Shown here in pieces: positions 17,494 to 25,696 of a stretch of 64,000 nt of DNA (within the stretch, counting starts at the first letter, position 1; each line of letters opens with the position of its first letter). This DNA comes from Maribacter hydrothermalis (lineage in GTDB: Bacteria; Bacteroidota; Bacteroidia; Flavobacteriales; Flavobacteriaceae), in assembly GCF_001913155.1 (NCBI RefSeq), contig NZ_CP018760.1, positions 1,240,001-1,304,000 on the forward strand, read 5' to 3'. The position numbers and the translations under genes are program-made. Under the pieces are notes generated by a model, which saw nothing but the letters and a program-made list of their open reading frames with translations, did no database searches and was not told where the DNA came from.

Positions 17494-19830
17494 ATGAGAC
17501 GCTACCACCTTTTATTCTTATCTTTTTTTCTATGCCTAGTATATTCATTTACTACACAACAACACGCACATACTGTAAAAAATGTAGCGGAGTTTACTGA
17601 GGCGCTTCAAAAAGTACAGCCTGGTGACAGCATAGTTCTTGCTAATGGTGTTTGGATGGATTCTGAACTTCTCTTCGAAGCAAATGGTACTGCAGAAAAA
17701 CCTATCACACTTATAGCGGAAGAAAAGGGAAAAGTAATTTTATCTGGCGCATCTAATTTAAGAATCGCCGGTAATCATTTAATTGTCAAAGGTCTCGTAT
17801 TTAAAAACGGATATACTCCTACTAACGCTGTTATTTCCTTCAGAAAAAGTAGAGAACAAATGGCTAATAATTCTCGCCTTACTGAATGTGTAATCGACAA
17901 CTTTAATAATCCTGAGCGACAAGTACAAGATTATTGGATAACTATCTACGGAAAAAATAACCGCATTGACCACAACCATATTGCAGGCAAAAAGAATTTA
18001 GGTGTCACCATGATTGTTGGCTTAGATACTGAAGAAAGTAGAGCGAATAACCATCAAATAGATCATAATTATTTTGGTCCACGCCCTACCTATGGAAACA
18101 ATGGTGGCGAAACTTTAAGAATAGGAACTAGCCACCATGCACTAGAAAAATCGAACACCGTAGTAGAATCTAACTATTTCGATAGAACTAATGGTGAACA
18201 CGAAATTATCTCAAACAAATCATGCAACAACACATTTAAATACAATACTTTTTTCGAATGTACAGGTACATTAACCATGCGCCATGGTAATGAAACCCTA
18301 GTTGATGGCAATGTGTTTATTGGCAATAATAAACCAAGTACTGGTGGAGTTCGTGTCATCAATGAAACGCAAACCGTAATTAACAACTACCACATTGGTT
18401 TAACAGGTTACCGTTTTAGAGGTGCCTTCGTAATGATGAACGGAGTGCCAGATTCTCCACCAAACAGGTATGTACCGGTTATTGATTCTAAAGTAAACAA
18501 CAACACTTTTGTAAACTGCGACAATATTCTTTTTGGTGCCGGTAGCGATGCAGAAAGAAGTCAGGCTCCCAGATCTTCAGAATTTTCAGAGAATATCATC
18601 TATAACGATACCAAAAAAGACATTTTCACTTTTGATGATGATATTAGTGGTATTACCTTCAAAAACAATATTATGGGTGAAAACTCAGAAACAACTATTG
18701 TAGAAGGATTCAAGAATGCCAAAATAAAACTGGTAAAAGACAAAAACGGATTCCCTATTCCTACTTCTAACAAGATAAAAACTAAAGTTGTTATTAGTCC
18801 GAATATCGCAACTAAAGAAAATACGGGAGCATCTTGGTACTCAAAAGCAGATAATACTGTTGCATTAAACTCTGGCAACACCATCAACGTAGCCGCAGGT
18901 ATCAATACCTTATACGATAAAGTGAAAGAAACGAAAGCTGGTGATATTATCATTCTTGAAGATGGCGGCACGTACTTATTGACCAAAGCGGTGAAAATTA
19001 AATATCCGCTTACGTTTAAAACACTAGGTAAAGAAAAAGCGACCATCTTATTTGAAAGAATGATGGCCTTTGAAATTGAAAATGGTGGAAGTTTATCTTT
19101 AGAAAACATCACTTTTGATGGTAGTAAGTCACCAGATTATGCTGGTAATTCTGTCATCAGTACAAGTAAAAAATCAATGATTGATAATTACAAATTGTTC
19201 ATTGATAGGTGTGAATTTAAAGATATGATCGTTAATCATTCTTTTGATGTGCTTCGTGTTTCTAAAGGTACTTTTGCAGATACTATTAGCATTCAAAATT
19301 CAAGTTTCAAAAACATCTCTGGTACAATTGCTGCTTTAGATACGGAAACAGATGATATTGGCGCTTATAATGTGGAGTATTTTATAATGAAAAATAATGC
19401 TATTACCGATTTACAAGGTGCAGCATTACGATTATATAGAGGTGGTAAAGATGAAAGTACTTTTGGACCGTTTTTAGAAATGGAGCACAATGTATTCGAT
19501 CATGTTGGATACGGTTCTAAAAATAAATATGACGCTACCGTTTCTTTAAATGGTGTTCAAGAAACTGCAATAAAAAACAACATTTTTAAAGATAGTAAGG
19601 CTATTAACATGCATCTAGTGGTTGGCGAGCCAATTGTGAAAGTTCTTAACAATGCTTTGAGTAATTCAGAAAAACTTATGGTTACCGGCGATCAAAAATA
19701 TGAAGTAGAAAACCAATGGGAACTTGCACCAGAATTCTCTGAAAATGGAAACTATTCATTAAATGCAGACTCACCGTTAAAAGGAAAAGGTACTGATGGC
19801 AAAGATTTAGGCCTATTAAAAAACCAATAA
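17494..19830 (+). CDS. PL6 family alginate lyase, secreted
   Basis: A second PL6 lyase of 778 aa from the ATG at 17494. The frame is open from an upstream TTG at 17473, but that codon lies inside the operator and ahead of a signal peptide that starts at MRRYHLLFLSFFLCLVYSF, so 17494 is the better start. There is no lipobox Cys; it appears to be cleaved by signal peptidase I and soluble in the periplasm or outside, unlike the lipoprotein paralogue at 8760. Catalytic residues from this start are Lys242 in GEHEIISNK and Arg263 in MRHGN, again 21 apart. The two-domain length matches the paralogue. PL17 follows 5 bp downstream, so the two are translated from one message. Confidence 0.9.
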   Translation: MRRYHLLFLSFFLCLVYSFTTQQHAHTVKNVAEFTEALQKVQPGDSIVLANGVWMDSELLFEANGTAEKPITLIAEEKGKVILSGASNLRIAGNHLIVKGLVFKNGYTPTNAVISFRKSREQMANNSRLTECVIDNFNNPERQVQDYWITIYGKNNRIDHNHIAGKKNLGVTMIVGLDTEESRANNHQIDHNYFGPRPTYGNNGGETLRIGTSHHALEKSNTVVESNYFDRTNGEHEIISNKSCNNTFKYNTFFECTGTLTMRHGNETLVDGNVFIGNNKPSTGGVRVINETQTVINNYHIGLTGYRFRGAFVMMNGVPDSPPNRYVPVIDSKVNNNTFVNCDNILFGAGSDAERSQAPRSSEFSENIIYNDTKKDIFTFDDDISGITFKNNIMGENSETTIVEGFKNAKIKLVKDKNGFPIPTSNKIKTKVVISPNIATKENTGASWYSKADNTVALNSGNTINVAAGINTLYDKVKETKAGDIIILEDGGTYLLTKAVKIKYPLTFKTLGKEKATILFERMMAFEIENGGSLSLENITFDGSKSPDYAGNSVISTSKKSMIDNYKLFIDRCEFKDMIVNHSFDVLRVSKGTFADTISIQNSSFKNISGTIAALDTETDDIGAYNVEYFIMKNNAITDLQGAALRLYRGGKDESTFGPFLEMEHNVFDHVGYGSKNKYDATVSLNGVQETAIKNNIFKDSKAINMHLVVGEPIVKVLNNALSNSEKLMVTGDQKYEVENQWELAPEFSENGNYSLNADSPLKGKGTDGKDLGLLKNQ

Positions 19831-19835
19831 CACCC

Positions 19836-22064
19836 ATGATCAAATACTCAACAACATTGCAAATTTTTATTTGCGCTATACTAATAACGTTCAGTTCAGC
19901 TGCACAAGAACACCCTAGCCTTATTCTTACCAAAGAAGGAGTTAAAAAAATTAGAGCAGAATTAGGTTCTGTACCTTTATTTGATACATCATTACAACAA
20001 TTAAAGGAAGAAGTTGATGCCGAAATAGCTTTAGGCATAGACACCCCTATTCCTAAAGATTATTCTGGTGGCTACACCCATGTTCGTCATAAACGCAATA
20101 TGATTATTATGCAACAAGCAGGTGTTTTATATCAAATATTGGATGATGAAAAATATGCAAAGTATGTAAAAGATATGCTGTTACAGTATGAAGAAATGTA
20201 CAAAACATTACCCCTGCATCCAAAAACAAGATCCTATGCTCGTGGTAAATTATTTTGGCAATGCTTAAACGATTCTAATTGGTTGGTTTATGTTAGTCAG
20301 GCTTACGATTGTGTATATAATTACTTAAGTGAAGCTGAAAGAAAAAAGCTAGAAAAAAATCTTTTTAGACCATTCGCAGATCACATTTCGGTTGATAGTC
20401 CGCAGTTTTACCAAAGAGTACACAACCATAGTACATGGGGAAATGCAGCTGTTGGTATGATTGGTTTGGTAATGAACGACAAAGAGTTGATTGATCGTGC
20501 ATTATACGGTATTCCAGGTTTAAAGATGGACAAAACTGCTAAAGACGATGATGGCGGATTTATTAACAAGGAAGGTAAAGCCGGATTCTTAGCGAACATA
20601 GAGGAACCTTTTTCACCTGATGGGTATTATAACGAAGGTCCATATTACCAGCGTTATGCCATGTATCCGTTTTTGATTTTTGCAGAAGGATTACACAATG
20701 TAAAACCAGAATTGAAAATTTTTGAATACAAAGACGGAGTACTTTTAAAATCAATCAATGCACTCTTGAATTTATCTGATGCAGATGGTGACTTCTTCCC
20801 CCTTAACGATGGTCAGAAAGGAATGTCTTATTATAACGATGCCTTAGTTACTGCAGTAGATATTTCTTATTATTTTGGAAACCAAGACCCCGGCTTATTA
20901 AGTATCGCAGAAAAGCAAAACAAAGTATTATTAGACGACTCTGGATTGGCGGTTGCACTTGGCGTGAAAAATGGAAAAGCAAAACCATTCGATAAAAAAT
21001 CAATCAATTTATCTGACGGACCGGAAGGAAAGCAAGGTGGTGTGGGAATTTTAAGAAGCGATGATTTAGAACTTGTTTTCAAATATGCAGCTCAAGGCTC
21101 TAGTCATGGTCATTATGATAAGTTATCATACTCCTACTACGAAAATGGTGATGAAGTGCTACAAGATTATGGTCTTGCCCGTTTTGTAAATATTGAACAA
21201 AAAGGTGGTGGCAACTACTTAAAAGAAAATAAAACTTGGGCAAAGCAAACCATAGCTCATAATACATTAGTGCAAAATGAGAAATCTCACTACCAAGGGA
21301 AATATGATATTGGCAGTAAACATAATCCCGATTTATATCTTTTTGATGATTCTAATGCCGAGATACAAATTGTTAGTGCTATAGAGACTAACGCGTATCC
21401 TGGAACGGAAATGCACAGAACAATGGCTATTATTAAAGAAGACGGTTTTGAAAAACCATTACTACTTGATATTTTAAAAGTTAAATCGGACAGCGTAAAC
21501 CAATACGATTTACCATTTTATTTTATGGGCCAAATATTGACTACAAATTTTGAATATGAAGTTCCAAAAACGCTAGAGCCTATAGGTAAAGATAATGGAT
21601 ATCAACATTTATGGTCAGAAGGTATTGGGAGCTCAACCAATGAAAACACAAAGCTAAGTTGGCTAGAAAAAGGAAGATTTTACACGTTAACTTCAGTAAC
21701 ATCGAAAGAGGATGAACTTAGGTTTGTAAGAATTGGTGCCAATGACCCTGAATTTAACTTAAGAAGAGAGGCAGGTTTTATAATTCGCAGAAAAGACGCT
21801 CAAAATACTACATATGTATCTGTCATTGAATCTCATGGCAGTTATAGTCCAGTATCTGAATCTGCTGTAAATTCTAACAGTAACATTAAAGAAGTAAATG
21901 TAGTTTTAGACTCTTTTGATTACACAGCAATTGCAATAACTACTGTAAAAGATACTACCAAACTATTTATTATTGCAAATTCAAATGCCACAAAAGAAGC
22001 TACACATAAAGTAAAAATTAACGATAAGAATTACGAGTGGTCTGGTTCTTATTATTTTAAATAA
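19836..22064 (+). CDS. PL17 family alginate lyase (exo-type oligoalginate lyase)
   Basis: A 742-aa protein with a signal peptide (cleavage near SSAAQEHP), an N-terminal alpha/alpha-toroid alginate-lyase domain and a C-terminal heparinase II/III-like beta domain, the PL17 architecture. Such enzymes release unsaturated monouronates (DEH precursor) from oligoalginate ends. Catalytic-region motifs are HNHSTWGNA (196-204, Asn197/His198) and YYNEGPYYQRYA (264 on, catalytic Tyr region). SSHGHYDKLSY in the second domain holds the third active-site histidine. It follows PL6 by 5 bp and precedes kdgF by 18 bp. Together the three turn polymer into open-chain DEH. Confidence 0.92.
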   Translation: MIKYSTTLQIFICAILITFSSAAQEHPSLILTKEGVKKIRAELGSVPLFDTSLQQLKEEVDAEIALGIDTPIPKDYSGGYTHVRHKRNMIIMQQAGVLYQILDDEKYAKYVKDMLLQYEEMYKTLPLHPKTRSYARGKLFWQCLNDSNWLVYVSQAYDCVYNYLSEAERKKLEKNLFRPFADHISVDSPQFYQRVHNHSTWGNAAVGMIGLVMNDKELIDRALYGIPGLKMDKTAKDDDGGFINKEGKAGFLANIEEPFSPDGYYNEGPYYQRYAMYPFLIFAEGLHNVKPELKIFEYKDGVLLKSINALLNLSDADGDFFPLNDGQKGMSYYNDALVTAVDISYYFGNQDPGLLSIAEKQNKVLLDDSGLAVALGVKNGKAKPFDKKSINLSDGPEGKQGGVGILRSDDLELVFKYAAQGSSHGHYDKLSYSYYENGDEVLQDYGLARFVNIEQKGGGNYLKENKTWAKQTIAHNTLVQNEKSHYQGKYDIGSKHNPDLYLFDDSNAEIQIVSAIETNAYPGTEMHRTMAIIKEDGFEKPLLLDILKVKSDSVNQYDLPFYFMGQILTTNFEYEVPKTLEPIGKDNGYQHLWSEGIGSSTNENTKLSWLEKGRFYTLTSVTSKEDELRFVRIGANDPEFNLRREAGFIIRRKDAQNTTYVSVIESHGSYSPVSESAVNSNSNIKEVNVVLDSFDYTAIAITTVKDTTKLFIIANSNATKEATHKVKINDKNYEWSGSYYFK

Positions 22065-22082
22065 AAACAAAAATTAAATATT

Positions 22083-22457
22083 ATGAAGAGATTTAGCGAA
22101 AAGTACGTCATTACTAAAGACATGGAGTGGGAAGTACTTGGCGGAGGAGTTTCAAGAAAATTCTTAGGATATGACAACCAAATTATGATGGTAAGAGTAA
22201 AATTCGATAAAGGAGCTTTAGGCGCACCTCATCAACATTTTCATACACAAGCTACGTATTGTGTATCAGGAAAATTTGAATTTGTAATCGATGGCGAAAA
22301 GCAAATTGTAGAAGCAGGTGACGGAGTTTATATTGAACCAAATTTATTACATAGCGCAGTTTGCCTTGAAGAAGGTGAACTTATTGACACTTTTAGCCCT
22401 GTAAGAGAAGATTTCTTAAGTGGTGTGGGTCCATCTTATTTCGGAGATAAAGAATAA
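22083..22457 (+). CDS. kdgF: Cupin KdgF, unsaturated-uronate ring-opening enzyme
   Basis: A 124-aa single-domain cupin of the KdgF type, which converts 4,5-unsaturated monouronates to the linear ketonised form (DEH/DKI). Metal ligands are visible as His50, His52 and Gln56 in APHQHFHTQATY and His90 in PNLLHSAVC. The characteristic GEKQIVEAGDGVYIEPN strand and the LIDTFSPVREDFL tail of the family are present. There is no signal peptide, so it is cytoplasmic and would act on imported product of PL17. It is the last gene of the operon, followed by a strong terminator. Confidence 0.92.
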   Translation: MKRFSEKYVITKDMEWEVLGGGVSRKFLGYDNQIMMVRVKFDKGALGAPHQHFHTQATYCVSGKFEFVIDGEKQIVEAGDGVYIEPNLLHSAVCLEEGELIDTFSPVREDFLSGVGPSYFGDKE

Positions 22458-22461
22458 AGTA

Positions 22462-22503
22462 AAATCTGTTTGTAGCTCTTCTAGTGGCTACAAACAGATT
22501 TCT
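22462..22503 (+). terminator. Terminator after kdgF
   Basis: A 15-bp perfect stem (AAATCTGTTTGTAGC / GCTACAAACAGATTT) with a 10-nt loop begins 4 bp after the kdgF stop. It closes the PL6-PL17-kdgF unit and separates it from the Nramp-like gene. Confidence 0.8.
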
Positions 22504-22547
22504 TAAATATCATTTGTAATAAACATTTAAATGCTGAACCAATACTT

Positions 22548-23798
22548 ATGACAACAGAAAATTTGTCCTTCTCAGGAAATTTTAAAAAACGTCTTAAGGA
22601 TTTTGGTCCAGCATTTTTTATTATTGGTTATGTTGTAGGTACTGGTAGCGTTACCTCTATGGTTGTCTCAGGAGCCAAATATGGTCTTAGCCTATCTTGG
22701 GCATTATTGCTCTCTTGTTTTTTTACCTACTTCTTACTAGTATCCATTAGTAAATTGACCATTGTTTCTGGAAATACCCTAATGTTCAATTTTAAAAAGA
22801 CATTCGGCAAACCACTTACTATTTTTATTATTACTGCATTACTCGTCTCTATAGTTTCATCTTGTATAGGTGTTATGGGCGTAGTAGCCGAAGTAACTAT
22901 GGAATGGATTTCTGTAAAAACATCCATTTCTTTTCTTAACGGGCCTGTCGTTTCCATCTTTTTTATCGCTTTACTAATCGCACTTTTTTGGACTGGTAAA
23001 CATGAAAATTTCATAAAGGCTATGAGTATTATGGTTGGCTTTATGGCTTTGGCTTTTATTGTTACCAGTTTTATGGTCGTAAAAGAAGCAGGCACATCTA
23101 TTACCGAATTCTTCCCAGAATTGCCAAAGAGAGATAATAACGGATTGGTAATTGCCGGTATAGTAGGTACTACTATGGCGGGAGTTTGTTTAGCATCTAG
23201 AAGTATACTAGTACAAGAACAAAACTGGGGATTAAAAGACCTGAAGACCGAGAATAAAGATGCCATGTCTTCAATGTTCATGACATTTTTAATTAGTCTG
23301 GCAATTATGATAAGTGCAACGGGCACGCTATATTGTAAAGGCGTACCTGTTGATGATGCTACGGACATGATGAATGCCTTAGGTCCATGGGCGGGCAACT
23401 TTGCACTAACTTTATTTACCTTAGGAATTATTGGTGCGGGATTATCTTCTATCTTCCCTAACCTCCTACTCTTTCCTTGGTTAATTGCAGATTATACCAA
23501 TACTGAAAGAGACATGAAGAAACCCTTATATAAACTTATTGTAGTTTTAGTGGCACTTTCTGGATTAATAGTTCCTTTATTAGGAGGAAAACCAGTTTGG
23601 ATTTTAATTGCATCCCAAGCACTAAGTCCGTTTGTAATGCCATTAATTACACTCTTCTTGTTAATACTACTAAATAAAGAAAGTATTATGAAAGAACATA
23701 AAATTGGCGTAGGCATGAATTTAGCTTTGGCAGCCACTTTTATTTTCAATTGTTATATGCTCTATGTTGCCCTAAACGGATTTATTGATTTCATTTAG
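22548..23798 (+). CDS. Nramp-family transporter lacking canonical metal motifs
   Basis: A 416-aa inner-membrane protein with 11 hydrophobic segments. The N-terminal RLKDFGPAFFIIGYVVGTGS followed by VTSMVVSGAKYGLSLSWALL aligns with TM1-TM2 of Nramp/MntH metal transporters. The metal-binding DPGN of TM1 is absent (GTGSV there). The MPH of TM6 is also changed: TTMAGVCLASRS keeps the Met but loses Pro-His. It therefore belongs to a divergent branch whose substrate need not be Mn or Fe. It has its own transcription unit between the kdgF terminator and the convergent manA. Neighbours suggest a role in carbohydrate use or divalent cation supply for alginate, but this is not shown. Confidence 0.72.
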   Translation: MTTENLSFSGNFKKRLKDFGPAFFIIGYVVGTGSVTSMVVSGAKYGLSLSWALLLSCFFTYFLLVSISKLTIVSGNTLMFNFKKTFGKPLTIFIITALLVSIVSSCIGVMGVVAEVTMEWISVKTSISFLNGPVVSIFFIALLIALFWTGKHENFIKAMSIMVGFMALAFIVTSFMVVKEAGTSITEFFPELPKRDNNGLVIAGIVGTTMAGVCLASRSILVQEQNWGLKDLKTENKDAMSSMFMTFLISLAIMISATGTLYCKGVPVDDATDMMNALGPWAGNFALTLFTLGIIGAGLSSIFPNLLLFPWLIADYTNTERDMKKPLYKLIVVLVALSGLIVPLLGGKPVWILIASQALSPFVMPLITLFLLILLNKESIMKEHKIGVGMNLALAATFIFNCYMLYVALNGFIDFI

Positions 23799-23836
23799 CG
23801 TTACAACTATATTAATCATTTAGGGTATAATAAAAA

Positions 23837-23875
23837 AAGGGCTGACAAATCACTTGTATACTGTAAGCCCTACTT
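23837..23875. terminator. Possible bidirectional terminator
   Basis: AAAAGGGCT ... AGCCCTACTTT arms flank a loop of about 24 nt, located between the convergent Nramp-like and manA genes. The stem is short and the call weak. Confidence 0.35.
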
Positions 23876-23916
23876 TATCATCTTCTGAATTGAAAATTAG
23901 TTGTTTAACTTCTTTC

Positions 23917-25011
23917 TTAACTTGGTGGATAGCACAACAAAATCTTAGATGCTACGGTAGATTTAAATTCCACTTCTTCTATTGCCGCCGAAAAGAATAT
24001 TTCATCACCTTGTGCAAAGTTGTATTCTTTACTACCACATACCATAGTACCTTCTCCAAAGTAAATAACGGCAACAAAAAAGCTTCCGTTCGCCTTAATG
24101 CTATATGAACCATTTAAATCTAGCTCACTTAGTCCAAAACAATCCGTATGGGTTTCGTTAAATATGGTATTCAATGTATGGGTGTCAGATGAATCAATAG
24201 TTTTAGGCGAAACCTTCCATCTTTTTATTGCCTCTTCATACGAACAGCCGTCATAATGAAAACAATCTAACATATTTTGCTCTCCTACACCTTGGTGTAT
24301 CAGTTCATCAGAAATTGTTAATCCTGCAGGAGTAACTTTCTCTACACGCATGGTATAATCCGTAGGTTCTTGTACTTCCATTAAAAAGCAACCACTTCCA
24401 ATGGCGTGTGGTACACCACCATAAATCATATAAGCATCTCCCGGGTTCACTTCTATCTTATGAAGACTATTAAGCATACCCTCAATATCTTGATTTACAA
24501 AAAGAGTTTCCCATTGTGCTCTTGTAACACCTTCTTTAAAGCCCATATAAATGACACTTTTCCCGCCATTTATTTCACGCTTATTTAAAACATACCATGA
24601 CTCTGTTTTACCAAAAGCGGAATTCAACATGGTTTTGGCATATTCTTTATCTGGGTGCACCTGAATTGTAAGTCTCTCTTTAGAATCCAGCATTTTAATC
24701 AACACTCCAGTAGTCCCAAATTTATCCGCTAATGCCTTTCCTAGAAATAATTCTTTATTAGAAACTACTAATTCTTTTAGGGAATGAGTACCTGAAGGAG
24801 TTTCCACATGAGAGAGTCCTTCATTTTCCGGTCTTCCGTTTCCTCTTGCGGTTACGGTAGACATAATCCATTCTTCGGGCATGCTCCCATCTACTTCTGG
24901 ACTATCTTTTTTCCATCTATCTATAAGTGCTCCTCCTTCATAGGTTCGCCAAACTCTATTTGAGAATTGCTTTAAAGGCATATATGCGAACTGCTCAAAA
25001 TGTTTATTCAT
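23917..25011 (-). CDS. manA: Mannose-6-phosphate isomerase, class I
   Basis: A 364-aa type I phosphomannose isomerase that interconverts mannose-6-P and fructose-6-P. Zinc-site motifs are visible: the QVHPDKEYA block (Gln and His ligands), ESWYVLN (Glu ligand) and GGVPHAIGSG (His ligand). The QEPTDYTMRVEK segment and the C-terminal cupin-like strand (SFFVAVIYFGEGTMVCGS, GDEIFFSAAIEEVEF) complete the fold. It is transcribed against the alginate operons. It is not an alginate catabolic enzyme itself but connects mannose-type sugars with fructose-6-P. Confidence 0.88.
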   Translation of the reverse strand: MNKHFEQFAYMPLKQFSNRVWRTYEGGALIDRWKKDSPEVDGSMPEEWIMSTVTARGNGRPENEGLSHVETPSGTHSLKELVVSNKELFLGKALADKFGTTGVLIKMLDSKERLTIQVHPDKEYAKTMLNSAFGKTESWYVLNKREINGGKSVIYMGFKEGVTRAQWETLFVNQDIEGMLNSLHKIEVNPGDAYMIYGGVPHAIGSGCFLMEVQEPTDYTMRVEKVTPAGLTISDELIHQGVGEQNMLDCFHYDGCSYEEAIKRWKVSPKTIDSSDTHTLNTIFNETHTDCFGLSELDLNGSYSIKANGSFFVAVIYFGEGTMVCGSKEYNFAQGDEIFFSAAIEEVEFKSTVASKILLCYPPS

Positions 25012-25395
25012 ACCTACTGTGTTTGTTATTCCAATTAAAAATATCGACCCAAGGATATAAGGTATGCGTCTGAAAATATTTTTATTGTTTGAGGCAAACT
25101 TTGGAAAATTAAACCAACTAAAAATTAAAAATTAATTGAAAAAGTTGACATTTTCGACCATGTAATTAATTGAATTTAAGAGCGAAAAACTGTTCAAATT
25201 TAGCCAATTAAAGATAAAATCAAGTAAAAATACACCTTTTAAGGCCTTGTTATAAAACACACCAAAAGCCATCCCATTTGTTAACAAAATACCAAATAAA
25301 CAATAAAATAGGGGGCTAAACGATAAATTCAGAAATTTTAAGACCGTAAAAGTTGTTAAAATATAAAAAACCCTTTTTTTAACGAAAAAATAACA
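25012..25395. other. Non-coding stretch upstream of susC
   Basis: About 680 bp separate manA from susC. The part before the operator is very AT-rich. I see no gene, tRNA or clear hairpin in it. A 117-codon minus-strand frame at 25132-25485 is low-complexity hydrophobic and runs through the operator, so I do not call it. Confidence 0.5.
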
Positions 25396-25437
25396 TATAT
25401 TTGGTAAACCAAATTGGAAAACCAGTTTGGGAAACCA
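25396..25437 (+). promoter_or_regulatory. susCD promoter -7 box with triple operator
   Basis: TATATTTG (25396-25403) is a consensus -7 element. The position expected for -33 is T-rich without a TTG. Three operator cores follow at 13-bp intervals: TGGTAAACCA (25402-25411), TGGAAAACCA (25415-25424) and TGGGAAACCA (25428-25437). The third copy is unique in this window. It leaves a leader of about 280 nt before the susC ATG, which is unusually long and may hold further control elements. Confidence 0.6.
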
Positions 25438-25696
25438 AAATAAAATAGCTAACTCAATAAATATCGAACCAAAACTCAATGACAAAAAATTAGATTAACA
25501 CATTCACTAACATCACATTTTATTTAAGTGATAGAATTAATTAACACTTGCACCATTAAACTGAATATGCTTCTTGATAGATTTTTAATAAATAACATAT
25601 ACAGTACTAAAAAAATGAATTTAAACTCAATTTTCATTTAAAATGCTTTAACCGGACTTTAATTAGTCGAACTTAATTAACATAACACGAATACAA

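Noticed and set aside
18600..19112. 170-codon minus-strand frame inside the second PL6 gene
   Set aside because: Antisense shadow; the plus strand carries an unbroken PL6 lyase.
22727..23398. 223-codon minus-strand frame opposite the Nramp-like gene
   Set aside because: Antisense shadow of a real membrane-protein gene; composition is that of reversed hydrophobic codons.
25132..25485. 117-codon hydrophobic frame on the minus strand upstream of susC
   Set aside because: Low-complexity Phe/Leu-rich translation of AT-rich DNA that runs through the triple operator; no plausible family or ribosome binding site.
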